Assembly: GCA_026874595.1 (NCBI GenBank)
Contig: CM049318.1
Location: 7,356,741 to 7,420,740, forward strand
Source: Sipunculus nudus
Taxonomy: Eukaryota; Annelida; Sipuncula; Golfingiida; Sipunculidae
DNA length: 64,000 bases
Direction: 5' to 3'
Shown: in pieces, positions 32,736 through 47,800 of the stretch
Layout of the letters: each line of letters opens with the position of its first letter
Position numbering within the stretch: the stretch's first letter is position 1
Position numbers and translations under genes: made by a program
Notes under the pieces: generated by a model
Databases searched by the model: none
What the model was told of the DNA's origin: nothing
Seen by the model: the letters and a program-made list of their open reading frames with translations, nothing else

Positions 32736-33560
32736 GCACAATGGTGCCAGGGTGGCATCATACAGATTCTGTGGAACGCAATTTCCAGGTTATCTGCCCT
32801 ACTGCTGGACTAAAAGTAATAGAAACCTCTTAGTTTCTATTACTTTAAAGTTTTAACCTTTGAGATACAGCAGTCAGTCTCTTTCTTTGATAAAATAAGA
32901 GACCCTGGCTGTTAGTGTCCATCGTCGTCAACAGATGTCGCCAGTGTGGTTTATTTTTCATGGAGTGGAGCATTAAACAAGTTTTATAAAATTTAGGTAT
33001 AACATTGAAAATGCCTTATCGCTACATACATTTGTAGCAGTGGAACGTAACTGCTCCTTTAGTGCAGCATGGACATCCGTTTCACTCCATCAGTAATTTA
33101 TGGCTGCATTCAACCTTCTTTATACAAAACTGGTTTCAACATATCAACAGGGGCCTGGACATTTGAGTGATAAAACGCTCAGCGCCATCGGCTGGATTAC
33201 AGTCCGGAACCGTGTTAGCCAAAAAAATGCGACTGGCTTAGACAAAAGGACGGCTGAATTTAGTAGTTGGCCGCGTTGTGTGGCCCGACTCGGCTTGCAA
33301 ATTGTCGGCTGGTTTAAACTGACCTGAAAGCCTATTCATTTGACGATGTTATGGAGTATCGGTTTTATGTCACAAAGTATTCGTTATATTTAAACAAGTT
33401 GTCTATAACACGTGTTGCATCGGCATCCGTTTTACATTTAAATAGTTTGTGATTAAATTTCGAGTATAGTTTACCCTAGTGATTTCATAAGCCGACACTT
33501 TTATACTTAAACATACTTAAACAAAAAATAGACGCGGCTGCCTCGGCTTGTGCAATGCGC
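32736..33560. other. Non-coding left flank of the satellite
   Basis: Unique-looking sequence with no recognised gene. It changes abruptly to satellite at 33561. Confidence 0.55.
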
Positions 33561-33774
33561 ATGTCTCACAAGACCAGGGATACAAAATGATGTCTCACAA
33601 GACTAGATTCATGGCGGTACGTCTCATATGATCAGGGATATGAAATGATGTATCACAAGACTAACACAGGGCGGCATGTCTCACAAGACCAGGGACACAA
33701 AATGATGTCGCACAAGACTAGACATATGGCGGCATCCCTCACACTATCAGAGATATGGAATGATGTCTCACAAG

Positions 33775-36700
33775 ACTAGACACATGGCGGCATGTCTCAC
33801 AAGACCAGGGACACAAAATGATGTCTCACAAGATTAGACACATGGCGGCATCCCTCACACTATCAGAGATATGGAATGATGTCTCACAAAACTAGACACA
33901 TGGCGGCATATCTCACAACACCAGGGAAACAAAATGATGTCTCACAAGATAAGAGACATGGCGGCATACCTCACACTATCGGAGATACGGAATGATCTCT
34001 CACAAGACTAGACACATGGCGCCATGTCTCAAAAGATCAGGGACATAAAATGATGTCTCACAAGATTAGACACATGGCGGCAAGTCTCACATGTTCAGAG
34101 ATATAAAATGATGTACCACAAGACTAACACATGGCAGCATGTCTCACAAGACCAGGGACACAAAATGATGTCTCATAAGATTAGACCCATGGCGGCATCC
34201 CTCACACTATCAGAGATGTGGAATGATGTCTCACAAGACTAGACACATGGCGGCATATCTCACAAGACCAAAGACACAAAATGATATCTCACAAGACTAG
34301 GCACATGGCGGCATATCTCACAAGACCAGCGACATAAAATGATGTCTCACAAGATTAGACACATGGCGGCATCCCTCACACTATCAGAGATGTGGAATGA
34401 TGTCTCACAAGACTAGACACATGGCGGCATATCTCACAAGACCAAAGACACAAAATGATATCTCACAAGACTAGGCACATGGCGGCATGTCTCACAAGAC
34501 CAGGGACACAAAATTATGTCTCACAAGATTAGACCCATGGCGGCATCCCTCACACTAACAGAGATGTGGAATGATGTTTTACAAGACTAGACACATGGCG
34601 GCATATATCACAAGACCAGGGACACAAAATGATGTCTCACAAGGTTAGGCACATGGCGGCATCCCTCAAACTATCAGAGACATGGAATGATGTCTCACAA
34701 GACAAGGCACATGGCAGCATATCTTACAAGACCAGAGACACAAAATGATGTCTCACAATACTAGACACATGGCGGCATATCTCTCACGACCAGGGACACA
34801 AAATAATGTCTCATAAGACTAGACACATGGCGGCATCCCTCACACTATCGGAGATACGGAATGATGTCTCACAAGACTAGACACATGGCGGCATGTCTCA
34901 CAAGATCAGGGATATAAAATGATGGCTCACAAGATTAGACCCATGGCGGCATCCCTCACACTATCAGAGAGGTGGAATGATGTCTCACAAGACTATACAC
35001 ATGGCGGCATATCTCACAAGACCAAAGACACAAAATGATGTTTGACAAGACTAGGCACATGGAGGCATATCTCACAAGACCAGCGACATAAAATGATGTC
35101 TCACAAGACTAGACACATGGCGGCATATCTCACAAGACCAGGGACACAAAATGATGTCTCATAAGATAAGACACATGGCGGCATATCTCACCAGACCAGG
35201 GACACAAAATGATGTCTCACAAGATTAGACACATGGCGGCATCCCTCACACTATCAGAGATGTGGAATGATGTCTCACAAGACTAGAAACATGGCGGCAT
35301 TTCTCACAAGACCAGGGACACAAAATGATGTCTCAAGAGACTAGACACATTGTGGCATATCTCACAAGACCAGGGACATAAAATGATGTATCACAAGACC
35401 AGGGACATCAAATTATGTCTCACAAGATTAGACCGATGGCGGCATCCCTCACACTATCAGAAATGTGGAATGATGTCTCACAAGACTAGACACATGGCCG
35501 CATATCTCACAAGACCAGGGACATAAAATGATGTCTCACAAGACTAGACACATGGCGGCATGTCTCACAAGACCAGGGACACAAAATGATGTCTCACAAG
35601 ATTAGACACATGGCGACAGCCCTCACACTATCAGAGATATGGAATGATGTCTAACAAGACTAGACATGATCAGAGATATGAAAAGATGTATCACAAGACT
35701 AACACATGGTGGCATGTCTCACAAGACCAGGGACACAAAATGATGTCTCACAAGACTAGACACATGGCGGCATATCTCACAAGACCAGGGAAACAAAATG
35801 ATGTCTCACAAGATTAGACACATGGCGGCATACCTCACACTATCGGAGATACGGAATGATGTCTCACAAGACTAACACATGGCGGCATGTCTAACAAGAC
35901 CAGGGACACAAAATGATGTCTCACAATATTAGACACATGGCGGCATATCTCACACTATCAGAGATGTGGAAGATGTCTCACAAGACTAGACACATTGTGG
36001 CATATCTCACAAGACCAGGGACATAAAATGATGAATCACAAGACCAGGGACATCAAATGATGTCTCACAAGATTAGACCCATGGCGGCATCCCTCACTCT
36101 ATCAGAGATGTGGAATGATGTCTCACAAGACTAGACACATGGCCGCATATCTCACAAGACCAGGGACATAAAATGATGTCTCACAAGACTAGACACATGG
36201 CGGCATATCTCACAAGACCAGGGACACAAAATAATGTCTCACAAGATTAGACACATTTCGACAGCCCTCACACTATCAGAGATATGGAATGATGTCTCAC
36301 AAGACTAGACATGATCAGAGATATGAAAAGATGTATCACAAGACTAACACATGGCGGCATGTCTCACAAGACCAGGGACACAAAATGATGTCTCACAAGA
36401 CTAGACACATGGCGGTATATCTCACAAGACCAGGGAAACAAAATGATGTCTCACAAGATTAGACACATGGCGGCATACCTCACACTATCGGAGATACGGA
36501 ATGATGTCTCACAAGACTAACACATGGCGGCATGTCTAACAAGACCAGGGACACAAAATGATGTCTCACAATATTAGACACATGGCGGCATATCTCACAC
36601 TATCAGAGATGTGGAAGATGTCTCACAAGACTAGACACATTGTGGCATATCTCACAAGACCAGGGACATAAAATGATGAATCACAAGACCAGGGACACAA

Positions 36701-39700
36701 AATAATGTCTCACAAGATTAGACACATTTCGACAGCCCTCACACTATCAGAGATATGGAATGATGTCTCACAAGACTAGACATGATCAGAGATATGAAAA
36801 GATGTATCACAAGACTAACACATGGCGGCATGTCTCACAAGACCAGGGACACAAAATGATGTCTCACAAGACTAGACACATGGCGGTATATCTCACGAGA
36901 CCAGGGAAACAAAATGATGTCTCACAAGATTAGACACATGGCGGCATACCTCACACTATCGGAGATACGGAATGATGTCTCACAAGACTAACACATGGCG
37001 GCATGTCTAACAAGACCAGGGACACAAATTGATGTCTCACAATATTAGACACATGGCGGAATATCTCACACTATCAGAGATGTGGAATGTTGTCTCACAA
37101 GACTAGACACATGGCGGCATATCTCACAAGACCAAAGACACAAAATGATGTCTCACAAGACTAGACACATGGCGGCATATCTCACAAGACCAGGGACATA
37201 AAATGATGTCTCACAAGATTAGACCCATGGCGGCATGCCTCACACTATCAGAGATGTGGAATGATGTCTCACAAGACTAGACACATGGCGGCTTATCTCA
37301 CAAGACCAGGGACACAAAATGATGTCTCACAAGATTAGACACATGGCGGCATCCCTCACACTATCAGAGATATGGGATGATGTCTCACAAGACTAGACAT
37401 GATCAGAGATATGAAAAGATGTATCACAAGACTAACACATGGCGGCATGTCTCACAAGACCAGGGACACAAAATGATGTCTCACAAGACTAGACACATGG
37501 CGGTATATCTCACAAGACCAGGGAAACAAAATGATGTCTCACAAGATTAGACACATGGCGGCATACCTCACACTATCGGAGATACGGAATGATGTCTCAC
37601 AAGACTAACACATGGCGGCATCCCTCACACTATCAGACATATGGAATGATGTCTCACAAGACTAGACATGATCAGAGATATGAAAAGATGTATCACAAGA
37701 CTAACACATGGCGGCATGTCTCACAAGACCAGAGACACAAAATTATGTCTCACAAGATTAGTCCCATGGCGGCATCCCTCACACAAATAGAGATGTGGAA
37801 TGATGTTTTACAAGACTAGACACATGGCGGCATGTCTCACAAGACCAGGGACACAAAATGATGTCTCACAAGATTAGACACATGGCGGCATCCCTCACAC
37901 TATCAGAGATATGGAATGATGTCTCACAAAACTAGACACATGGCGGCATATCTCACAACACCAGGGAAACAAAATGATGTCTCACAAGATAAGAGACATG
38001 GCGGCATACCTCACACTATCGGAGATACGGAATGATCTCTCACAAGACTAGACACATGGCGCCATGTCTCAAAAGATCAGGGACATAAAATGATGTCTCA
38101 CAAGATTAGACACATGGCGGCAAGTCTCACATGTTCAGAGATATAAAATGATGTACCACAAGACTAACACATGGCAGCATGTCTCACAAGACCAGGGACA
38201 CAAAATGATGTCTCATAAGATTAGACCCATGGCGGCATCCCTCACACTATCAGAGATGTGGAATGATGTCTCACAAGACTAGACACATGGCGGCATATCT
38301 CACAAGACCAAAGACACAAAATGATATCTCACAAGACTAGGCACATGGCGGCATATCTCACAAGACCAGCGACATAAAATGATGTCTCACAAGATTAGAC
38401 ACATGGCGGCATCCCTCACACTATCAGAGATGTGGAATGATGTCTCACAAGACTAGACACATGGCGGCATATCTCACAAGACCAAAGACACAAAATGATA
38501 TCTCACAAGACTAGGCACATGGCGGCATGTCTCACAAGACCAGGGACACAAAATTATGTCTCACAAGATTAGACCCATGGCGGCATCCCTCACACTAACA
38601 GAGATGTGGAATGATGTTTTACAAGACTAGACACATGGCGGCATATATCACAAGACCAGGGACACAAAATGATGTCTCACAAGGTTAGGCACATGGCGGC
38701 ATCCCTCAAACTATCAGAGACATGGAATGATGTCTCACAAGACAAGGCACATGGCAGCATATCTTACAAGACCAGAGACACAAAATGATGTCTCACAATA
38801 CTAGACACATGGCGGCATATCTCTCACGACCAGGGACACAAAATAATGTCTCATAAGACTAGACACATGGCGGCATCCCTCACACTATCGGAGATACGGA
38901 ATGATGTCTCACAAGACTAGACACATGGCGGCATGTCTCACAAGATCAGGGATATAAAATGATGGCTCACAAGATTAGACCCATGGCGGCATCCCTCACA
39001 CTATCAGAGAGGTGGAATGATGTCTCACAAGACTATACACATGGCGGCATATCTCACAAGACCAAAGACACAAAATGATGTTTGACAAGACTAGGCACAT
39101 GGAGGCATATCTCACAAGACCAGCGACATAAAATGATGTCTCACAAGACTAGACACATGGCGGCATATCTCACAAGACCAGGGACACAAAATGATGTCTC
39201 ATAAGATAAGACACATGGCGGCATATCTCACCAGACCAGGGACACAAAATGATGTCTCACAAGATTAGACACATGGCGGCATCCCTCACACTATCAGAGA
39301 TGTGGAATGATGTCTCACAAGACTAGAAACATGGCGGCATTTCTCACAAGACCAGGGACACAAAATGATGTCTCAAGAGACTAGACACATTGTGGCATAT
39401 CTCACAAGACCAGGGACATAAAATGATGTATCACAAGACCAGGGACATCAAATTATGTCTCACAAGATTAGACCGATGGCGGCATCCCTCACACTATCAG
39501 AAATGTGGAATGATGTCTCACAAGACTAGACACATGGCCGCATATCTCACAAGACCAGGGACATAAAATGATGTCTCACAAGACTAGACACATGGCGGCA
39601 TGTCTCACAAGACCAGGGACACAAAATGATGTCTCACAAGATTAGACACATGGCGACAGCCCTCACACTATCAGAGATATGGAATGATGTCTAACAAGAC

Positions 39701-41854
39701 TAGACATGATCAGAGATATGAAAAGATGTATCACAAGACTAACACATGGTGGCATGTCTCACAAGACCAGGGACACAAAATGATGTCTCACAAGACTAGA
39801 CACATGGCGGCATATCTCACAAGACCAGGGAAACAAAATGATGTCTCACAAGATTAGACACATGGCGGCATACCTCACACTATCGGAGATACGGAATGAT
39901 GTCTCACAAGACTAACACATGGCGGCATGTCTAACAAGACCAGGGACACAAAATGATGTCTCACAATATTAGACACATGGCGGCATATCTCACACTATCA
40001 GAGATGTGGAAGATGTCTCACAAGACTAGACACATTGTGGCATATCTCACAAGACCAGGGACATAAAATGATGAATCACAAGACCAGGGACATCAAATGA
40101 TGTCTCACAAGATTAGACCCATGGCGGCATCCCTCACTCTATCAGAGATGTGGAATGATGTCTCACAAGACTAGACACATGGCCGCATATCTCACAAGAC
40201 CAGGGACATAAAATGATGTCTCACAAGACTAGACACATGGCGGCATATCTCACAAGACCAGGGACACAAAATAATGTCTCACAAGATTAGACACATTTCG
40301 ACAGCCCTCACACTATCAGAGATATGGAATGATGTCTCACAAGACTAGACATGATCAGAGATATGAAAAGATGTATCACAAGACTAACACATGGCGGCAT
40401 GTCTCACAAGACCAGGGACACAAAATGATGTCTCACAAGACTAGACACATGGCGGTATATCTCACAAGACCAGGGAAACAAAATGATGTCTCACAAGATT
40501 AGACACATGGCGGCATACCTCACACTATCGGAGATACGGAATGATGTCTCACAAGACTAACACATGGCGGCATGTCTAACAAGACCAGGGACACAAAATG
40601 ATGTCTCACAATATTAGACACATGGCGGCATATCTCACACTATCAGAGATGTGGAAGATGTCTCACAAGACTAGACACATTGTGGCATATCTCACAAGAC
40701 CAGGGACATAAAATGATGAATCACAAGACCAGGGACACAAAATAATGTCTCACAAGATTAGACACATTTCGACAGCCCTCACACTATCAGAGATATGGAA
40801 TGATGTCTCACAAGACTAGACATGATCAGAGATATGAAAAGATGTATCACAAGACTAACACATGGCGGCATGTCTCACAAGACCAGGGACACAAAATGAT
40901 GTCTCACAAGACTAGACACATGGCGGTATATCTCACGAGACCAGGGAAACAAAATGATGTCTCACAAGATTAGACACATGGCGGCATACCTCACACTATC
41001 GGAGATACGGAATGATGTCTCACAAGACTAACACATGGCGGCATGTCTAACAAGACCAGGGACACAAATTGATGTCTCACAATATTAGACACATGGCGGA
41101 ATATCTCACACTATCAGAGATGTGGAATGTTGTCTCACAAGACTAGACACATGGCGGCATATCTCACAAGACCAAAGACACAAAATGATGTCTCACAAGA
41201 CTAGACACATGGCGGCATATCTCACAAGACCAGGGACATAAAATGATGTCTCACAAGATTAGACCCATGGCGGCATGCCTCACACTATCAGAGATGTGGA
41301 ATGATGTCTCACAAGACTAGACACATGGCGGCTTATCTCACAAGACCAGGGACACAAAATGATGTCTCACAAGATTAGACACATGGCGGCATCCCTCACA
41401 CTATCAGAGATATGGAATGATGTCTCACAAGACTAGACATGATCAGAGATATGAAAAGATGTATCACAAGACTAACACATGGCGGCATGTCTCACAAGAC
41501 CAGGGACACAAAATGATGTCTCACAAGACTAGACACATGGCGGTATATCTCACAAGACCAGGGAAACAAAATGATGTCTCACAAGATTAGACACATGGCG
41601 GCATACCTCACACTATCGGAGATACGGAATGATGTCTCACAAGACTAACACATGGCGGCATCCCTCACACTATCAGACATATGGAATGATGTCTCACAAG
41701 ACTAGACATGATCAGAGATATGAAAAGATGTATCACAAGACTAACACATGGCGGCATGTCTCACAAGACCAGAGACACAAAATTATGTCTCACAAGATTA
41801 GTCCCATGGCGGCATCCCTCACACAAATAGAGATGTGGAATGATGTTTTACAAG
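33775..41854. repeat. Higher-order repeat: two 4040-bp copies
   Basis: 33775-37814 and 37815-41854 match base for base in every stretch compared at an offset of 4040, including irregular units such as TCACAACACCAGGGAAAC and GTCTCAAGAGACTAG. One visible difference is ATGGGATGA near 37374 against ATGGAATGA near 41414. Before 33775 and after about 41868 the register match is lost or diverged. Confidence 0.9.
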
Positions 41855-44800
41855 ACTAGACACATGGCCGCATATCTCACAAGACCAGGGACATAAAATG
41901 ATGTCTCACAAGACTAGACACATGGCGGCATATCTCACAAGACCAGGGACACAAAATGATGTCTCACAAGATAAGACACATGGCGACAGCCCTCACACTA
42001 TCAGAGATATTGAATGATGCCTCACAAGACTAGACATGATCAGAGATATGAAAAGATGTATCACAAGACTAACACATGGCGGCATGTCTCACAAGACCAT
42101 GGACACAAAATGATGTCTCACAAGACTAGACACATGGCGGCATATTTCACAAGACCAGGGAAGGAAAATGATGTCTCACAAGATTAAACACATGGTGGCA
42201 TACCTCCCACTATCGGAGATACGGAATGATGTCTAACAAGACTAACACATGGCGGCATGTCTAACAAGACCAGGGACACAAAATGATGTCTCACAATATT
42301 AGACACATAGCGGCATATCTCACACTATCAGAGATGTGGAATGATGTCTCAAAAAAATTAGAGACATTGTGGCATATCTCACAAGACCAGGGACATAAAA
42401 TGATGAATCACAAGACCAGGGACATCAAATGATGTCTCACAAGATTATACCCATGGCGGCATCCCTCACTCTATCAGAGATGTGGAATGATGTCTCACAA
42501 GACTAGACACATGGCCGCATATCTCACAAGACCAGGGACATAAAATGATGTCTCACAAGACTAGACACATGGCGGCATATCTCACAAGACCAGGGACATA
42601 AAATGATGTCTCACAAGATTAGACACATGGCGACAGCCCTCACACTATTAGAGATATGGAATGATGTCTCACAAGACTAGACATGATCAGAGATGTGAAA
42701 AGATGTATCACAATACTAACACATGGCGGTATGTCTCACAAGACCAGGGACACAAAATGATGTCTCACAAGACTAGACACATGGCGGCATATCTCACAAG
42801 ACCAGGGAAACAAAATGATGTCTCACAAGACTAGACACATGGCGGCATATTTCACAAGACATGGGAAGGAAAAATATGTCTCACAAGATTAAACACAAGG
42901 TGGCATACCTCCCACTATCGGAGATACGGAATGATGTCTAACAAGACTAACACATGGCGGCATGTCTAACAAGACCAGGGACACAAAATGATGTCTCACA
43001 ATATTAGACACATAGCGGCATATCTCACACTATCAGAGATGTGGAATGATGTCTCACAAGACTAGACACATTGTGGCATATCTCACAAGACCAGGGACAT
43101 AAAATGATGAATCACAAGACCAGGGACATCAAATGATGTCTCACAAGATTATACCCATGGCGGCATCCCTCACTCTATCAGAGATGTGGAATGATGTCTC
43201 ACAAGACTAGACACATGGCCGCATATCTCACAAGACCAGGGACATAAAATGATGTCTCACAAGACTAGACACATGGCGGCATATCTCACAAGACCAGGGA
43301 CATAAAATGATGTCTCACAAGATTAGACACATGGCGACAGCCCTCACACTATTAGAGATATGGAATGATGTCTCACAAGACTAGACATGATCAGAGATGT
43401 GAAAAGATGTATCACAATACTAACACATGGCGGTATGTCTCACAAGACCAGGGACACAAAATGATGTCTCACAAGACTAGACACATGGCGGCATATCTCA
43501 CAAGACCAGGGAAACAAAATGATGTCTCACAAGATTAGATACATGGCGGCATACCTCACACTATCGGAGATACGGAATGATGTCTCACAAGACTAACACA
43601 TGGCGGCATGTCTAACAAGACCAGGGACACAAATTGATGTCTCACAATATTAGACACATGGCGGCATATCTAACACTATCAGAGATGTGGAATGATGTCT
43701 CACAAGACTAGACACATGGCGGCATATCTCACAAGACCAAAGACACAAAATGATGTCTCACAAGACTAGACACATGGCGGCATATCTCACAAGACCAGCG
43801 ACATAAAATGATGTCTCACAAGACTAGACACATTGCGGCATATCTCACAAGACCAGGGACATAAAATGATGTCTCACAAGATTAGACCCATGGCCGCATG
43901 CCTCACAATGTCAGAGATGTGGAATGATGTCTCACAACACTAGACACATGGCGGCATATCTCACAAGACCAGGGACACAAGATGATGTCTCACAAGATTA
44001 GACACATGGCGGCATCCCTCACACTATCAGAGATATGGAATGATGTCTCACAAGACTAGACATGATCAGAGATATGAAAAGATGTATCACAAGACTAACA
44101 CATGCCGGCATGTCTCACAAGACCAGGGACACAAAATTATGTCTCACAAGATTAGACCCATGGCGGCATCCTTCAAACTAATAGAGATGTGGAATGATGT
44201 TTTACAAGACTAGATACATGGCGGCATATCTCACAAGACCAGAGACACAAAATGATGTCTCACAAGGCTAGAAACATGGCGGCATATCTCACACGACCAG
44301 AGATATGGAATGATGTCTCACAAGACTAGACATATGGCGGCATGTCTCACAAGACCAGGGACACAAAATGATGTCTCACAAGATTAGACACATGGCGGCA
44401 TCCCTCACACTATCAGAATTATGGAATGATTTCTCACAAGACTAGACACATGGCGGCATATCTCACAAGACCAGGGACACAAAATGATGTCTCACAAGAT
44501 TAGACACATGGCGGCATCCCTCACACTATCAGAGATATGGAATGATGTCTCACAAGACTAGACACATGGCAGCATATCTTACCAGACCAGGGACACAAAA
44601 TCATGTCTCACAAGATAAGACACATGGCGGCATCCCTCACACTATCAGGGATGTGGAATGGTGTCTCACAAGACTAGAAACATGGCGGCATTTCTCACAA
44701 GACCAGGGACATAAAATGATGTCTCACAAGACTAGACACATTGCGGCATATCTCACAAGACCAGGGACATAAAATGATGTCTCACAAGATTAGACCCATG

Positions 44801-47800
44801 GCCGCATGCCTCACACTGTCAGAGATGTGGAATGATGTCTCACAAGACTAGACACATGGCGGCATATCTCACAAGACCAGGGACACAAGATGATGTCTCA
44901 CAAGATTAGACACATGGCGGCATCCCTCCCACTATCAGAGATATGGAATGATGTCTCACAAGACTAGACATGATCAGAGATATGAAAAGATGTATCACAA
45001 GACTAACACATGGCGGAATGTCTCACAAGACCAGGGACACAAAATTATGTCTCACAAGATTAGACCCATGGCGGTATCCTTCAAACTAATAGAGATGTGG
45101 AATGATGTTTTACAAGACTAGATACATGGCGGCATATCTCACAAGACCAGAGACACAAAATGAGGTCTCACAAGGCTACACACATGGCGGCATATCTCAC
45201 ACGACCAGAGATATGGAATGATGTCTCACAAGACTAGACATATGGCGGCATGTCTCACAAGACCAGGGACACAAAATGATGTCTCACAAGATGAGACACA
45301 TGGCGGCATCCCTCACACTATCAGAGATATGGAATGATGTCTCACAAGACTAGACACATGGCAGCATATCTTACCAGACCAGGGACACAAAATCATGTCT
45401 CAAAAGATAAGACACATGGCGGCATCCCTAACACTATCAGGGATGTGGAATGGTGTCTCACAAGACTAGAAACATGGCGGCATTTCTCACAAGACCAGGG
45501 ACACAAAATTAAGTCTCAAGAGACTAAACACATTGTGGCATATCTCACAAGACCAGGGACATAAAATGATGTATCACAAGACCAGGGACATCAAATGATG
45601 TATCACAAGATTAGACCCATGGCGGCATCCCTCAGACTATCAGAGATGTGGAATGATGTCTCACAAGACTAGACACAAGGCCGCATATCTCACAAGACCA
45701 AGGACATAAAATGATGTCTCACAAGACTAGACACATGGCGGCATATCTCACAAGACCAGGGACACAAAATGATGTCTCACAAGATTAGACACATGGCGAC
45801 AACCCTCACACTATCAGAGATATGGAATGATGTCTCACAAGACTAGACATGATCAGAGATATGAAAAGATGTATCACAAGACTAACACATGGCGGCATGT
45901 CTCACAAGACCAGGGAAACAAAATGATGTCTCACAAGATTAGACACATGGCGGCATACCTTACATTATCGGAGATACGGAATGATGTCTCACAAGACTAG
46001 ACACATGGCGCCATGTCTCAAAAGGTCAGGGACATAAAATGATGTCTCACAAGATTAGACACATGGCGGCAAGTCTCACATGTTCAGAGATATAAAATGA
46101 TGTATCACAAGACTAACTCATGGCAGCATGTCTCACAAGACCAGGGACACAAAATGATGTCTCATAAGATAAGACCCATGGCGGCATCCCTCACACTATC
46201 AGAGATGTGGAATGATTTCTCACAAGACTAGACACATGGCGGCATATCTCACAAGACCAAAGACACAAAATGATATCTCACAAGACTAGGCACATGGCGG
46301 CATATCTCACATGACCAGCGACATAAAATGATGTCTCACAAGATTAGACACATGGCGGCATCCCTCACACCATCAGAGATATGGAATGATGTTTCACAAG
46401 ACTAGACATGATCAGAGATATGAAAAGATGTATCACATGACTAACACATGGCGGCATATATCACAAGACCAGGGCCACAAAATGATGTCTCACAATGTTA
46501 GACACATGGCGGCTTCCCTCACACTATCAGAGACATGGAATGATGTCTCACAAGACAAGGCACATGGCAGCATATCTTACAAGACCAGAGACACAAAATG
46601 ATGTCTCACAATACTAGACACATGGCGGCATATCTCACATGACCAGGGACACAAAATGATGTCTCACAAGACTAGACACATGGCGGCATCCCTCACACTA
46701 TCGGAGATACGGAATGATGTCTCACAAGACTAGACACATGGCGGCATGTCTCAGAAGATCAGGGATATAAAATGATGTCTCACAAGATTAGACACATGGA
46801 GGCAAGTCTCACATGATCAGAGATATAAAATGATGTATCACAAGACTAACACATGGCGGCAAGTCTCACAAGACCAGAGACACAAATGATGTCTCACACG
46901 ATTAGACCCATGGCGGCATCCCTCACACTATCAGAGAGGTGGAATGATGTCTCACAAGACTAGACACATGACGGCATATCTCACAAGACCAAAGACACAA
47001 AATGATGTTTGACAAGACAAGACACATGGCGGCATATCTCACAAAACCAGCGACATAAAATGATGTCTCACAAGACGAGACACATGGCGGCATATCTCAC
47101 AAGACCAGGGACTCAAAATGATGTCTCACAAGATTAGACACATGGCGGCATCCCTCACACTATCAGAGATATGGAATGATGTCTCACAAGACTAGACACA
47201 TGGCAGCATATCTTACCAGACCAGGGACACAAAATCATGTCTCACAAGATAAGACACATGGCGGCATCCCTCACACTATCAGGGATGTGGAATGATGTCT
47301 CACAAGACTAGAAACATGGCGGCATATCTCACAAGACCAAAGACACAAAATGATATCTCACAAGACTAGGCACATGGCGGCATATCTCACAAGACCAGCG
47401 ACATAAAATGATGTCTCCCAAGATTAGACACATTGCGGCATCCCTCACACCATCAGAGATATGGAATGATGTCTCACAAGACTAGACATGATCAGAGATA
47501 TGAAAAGATGTATCACAAGACTAACACATGGCGGCATATATCACAAGACCAGGGACACAAAATGATGTCTCACAAGGTTAGACACATGGCGGCATCCCTC
47601 ACACTATCAGAGACATGGAATGATGTCTCACAAGACAAGGCACATGGCAGCATATCTTACAAGACCAGAGACACAAAATGATGTCTCACAATACTAGACA
47701 CATGGCGGCATATCTCACACGACCAGGGACACAAAATGATGTCTCACAAGACTAGACACATGGCGGCATCCCTCACACTATCGGAGATACGGAATGATGT

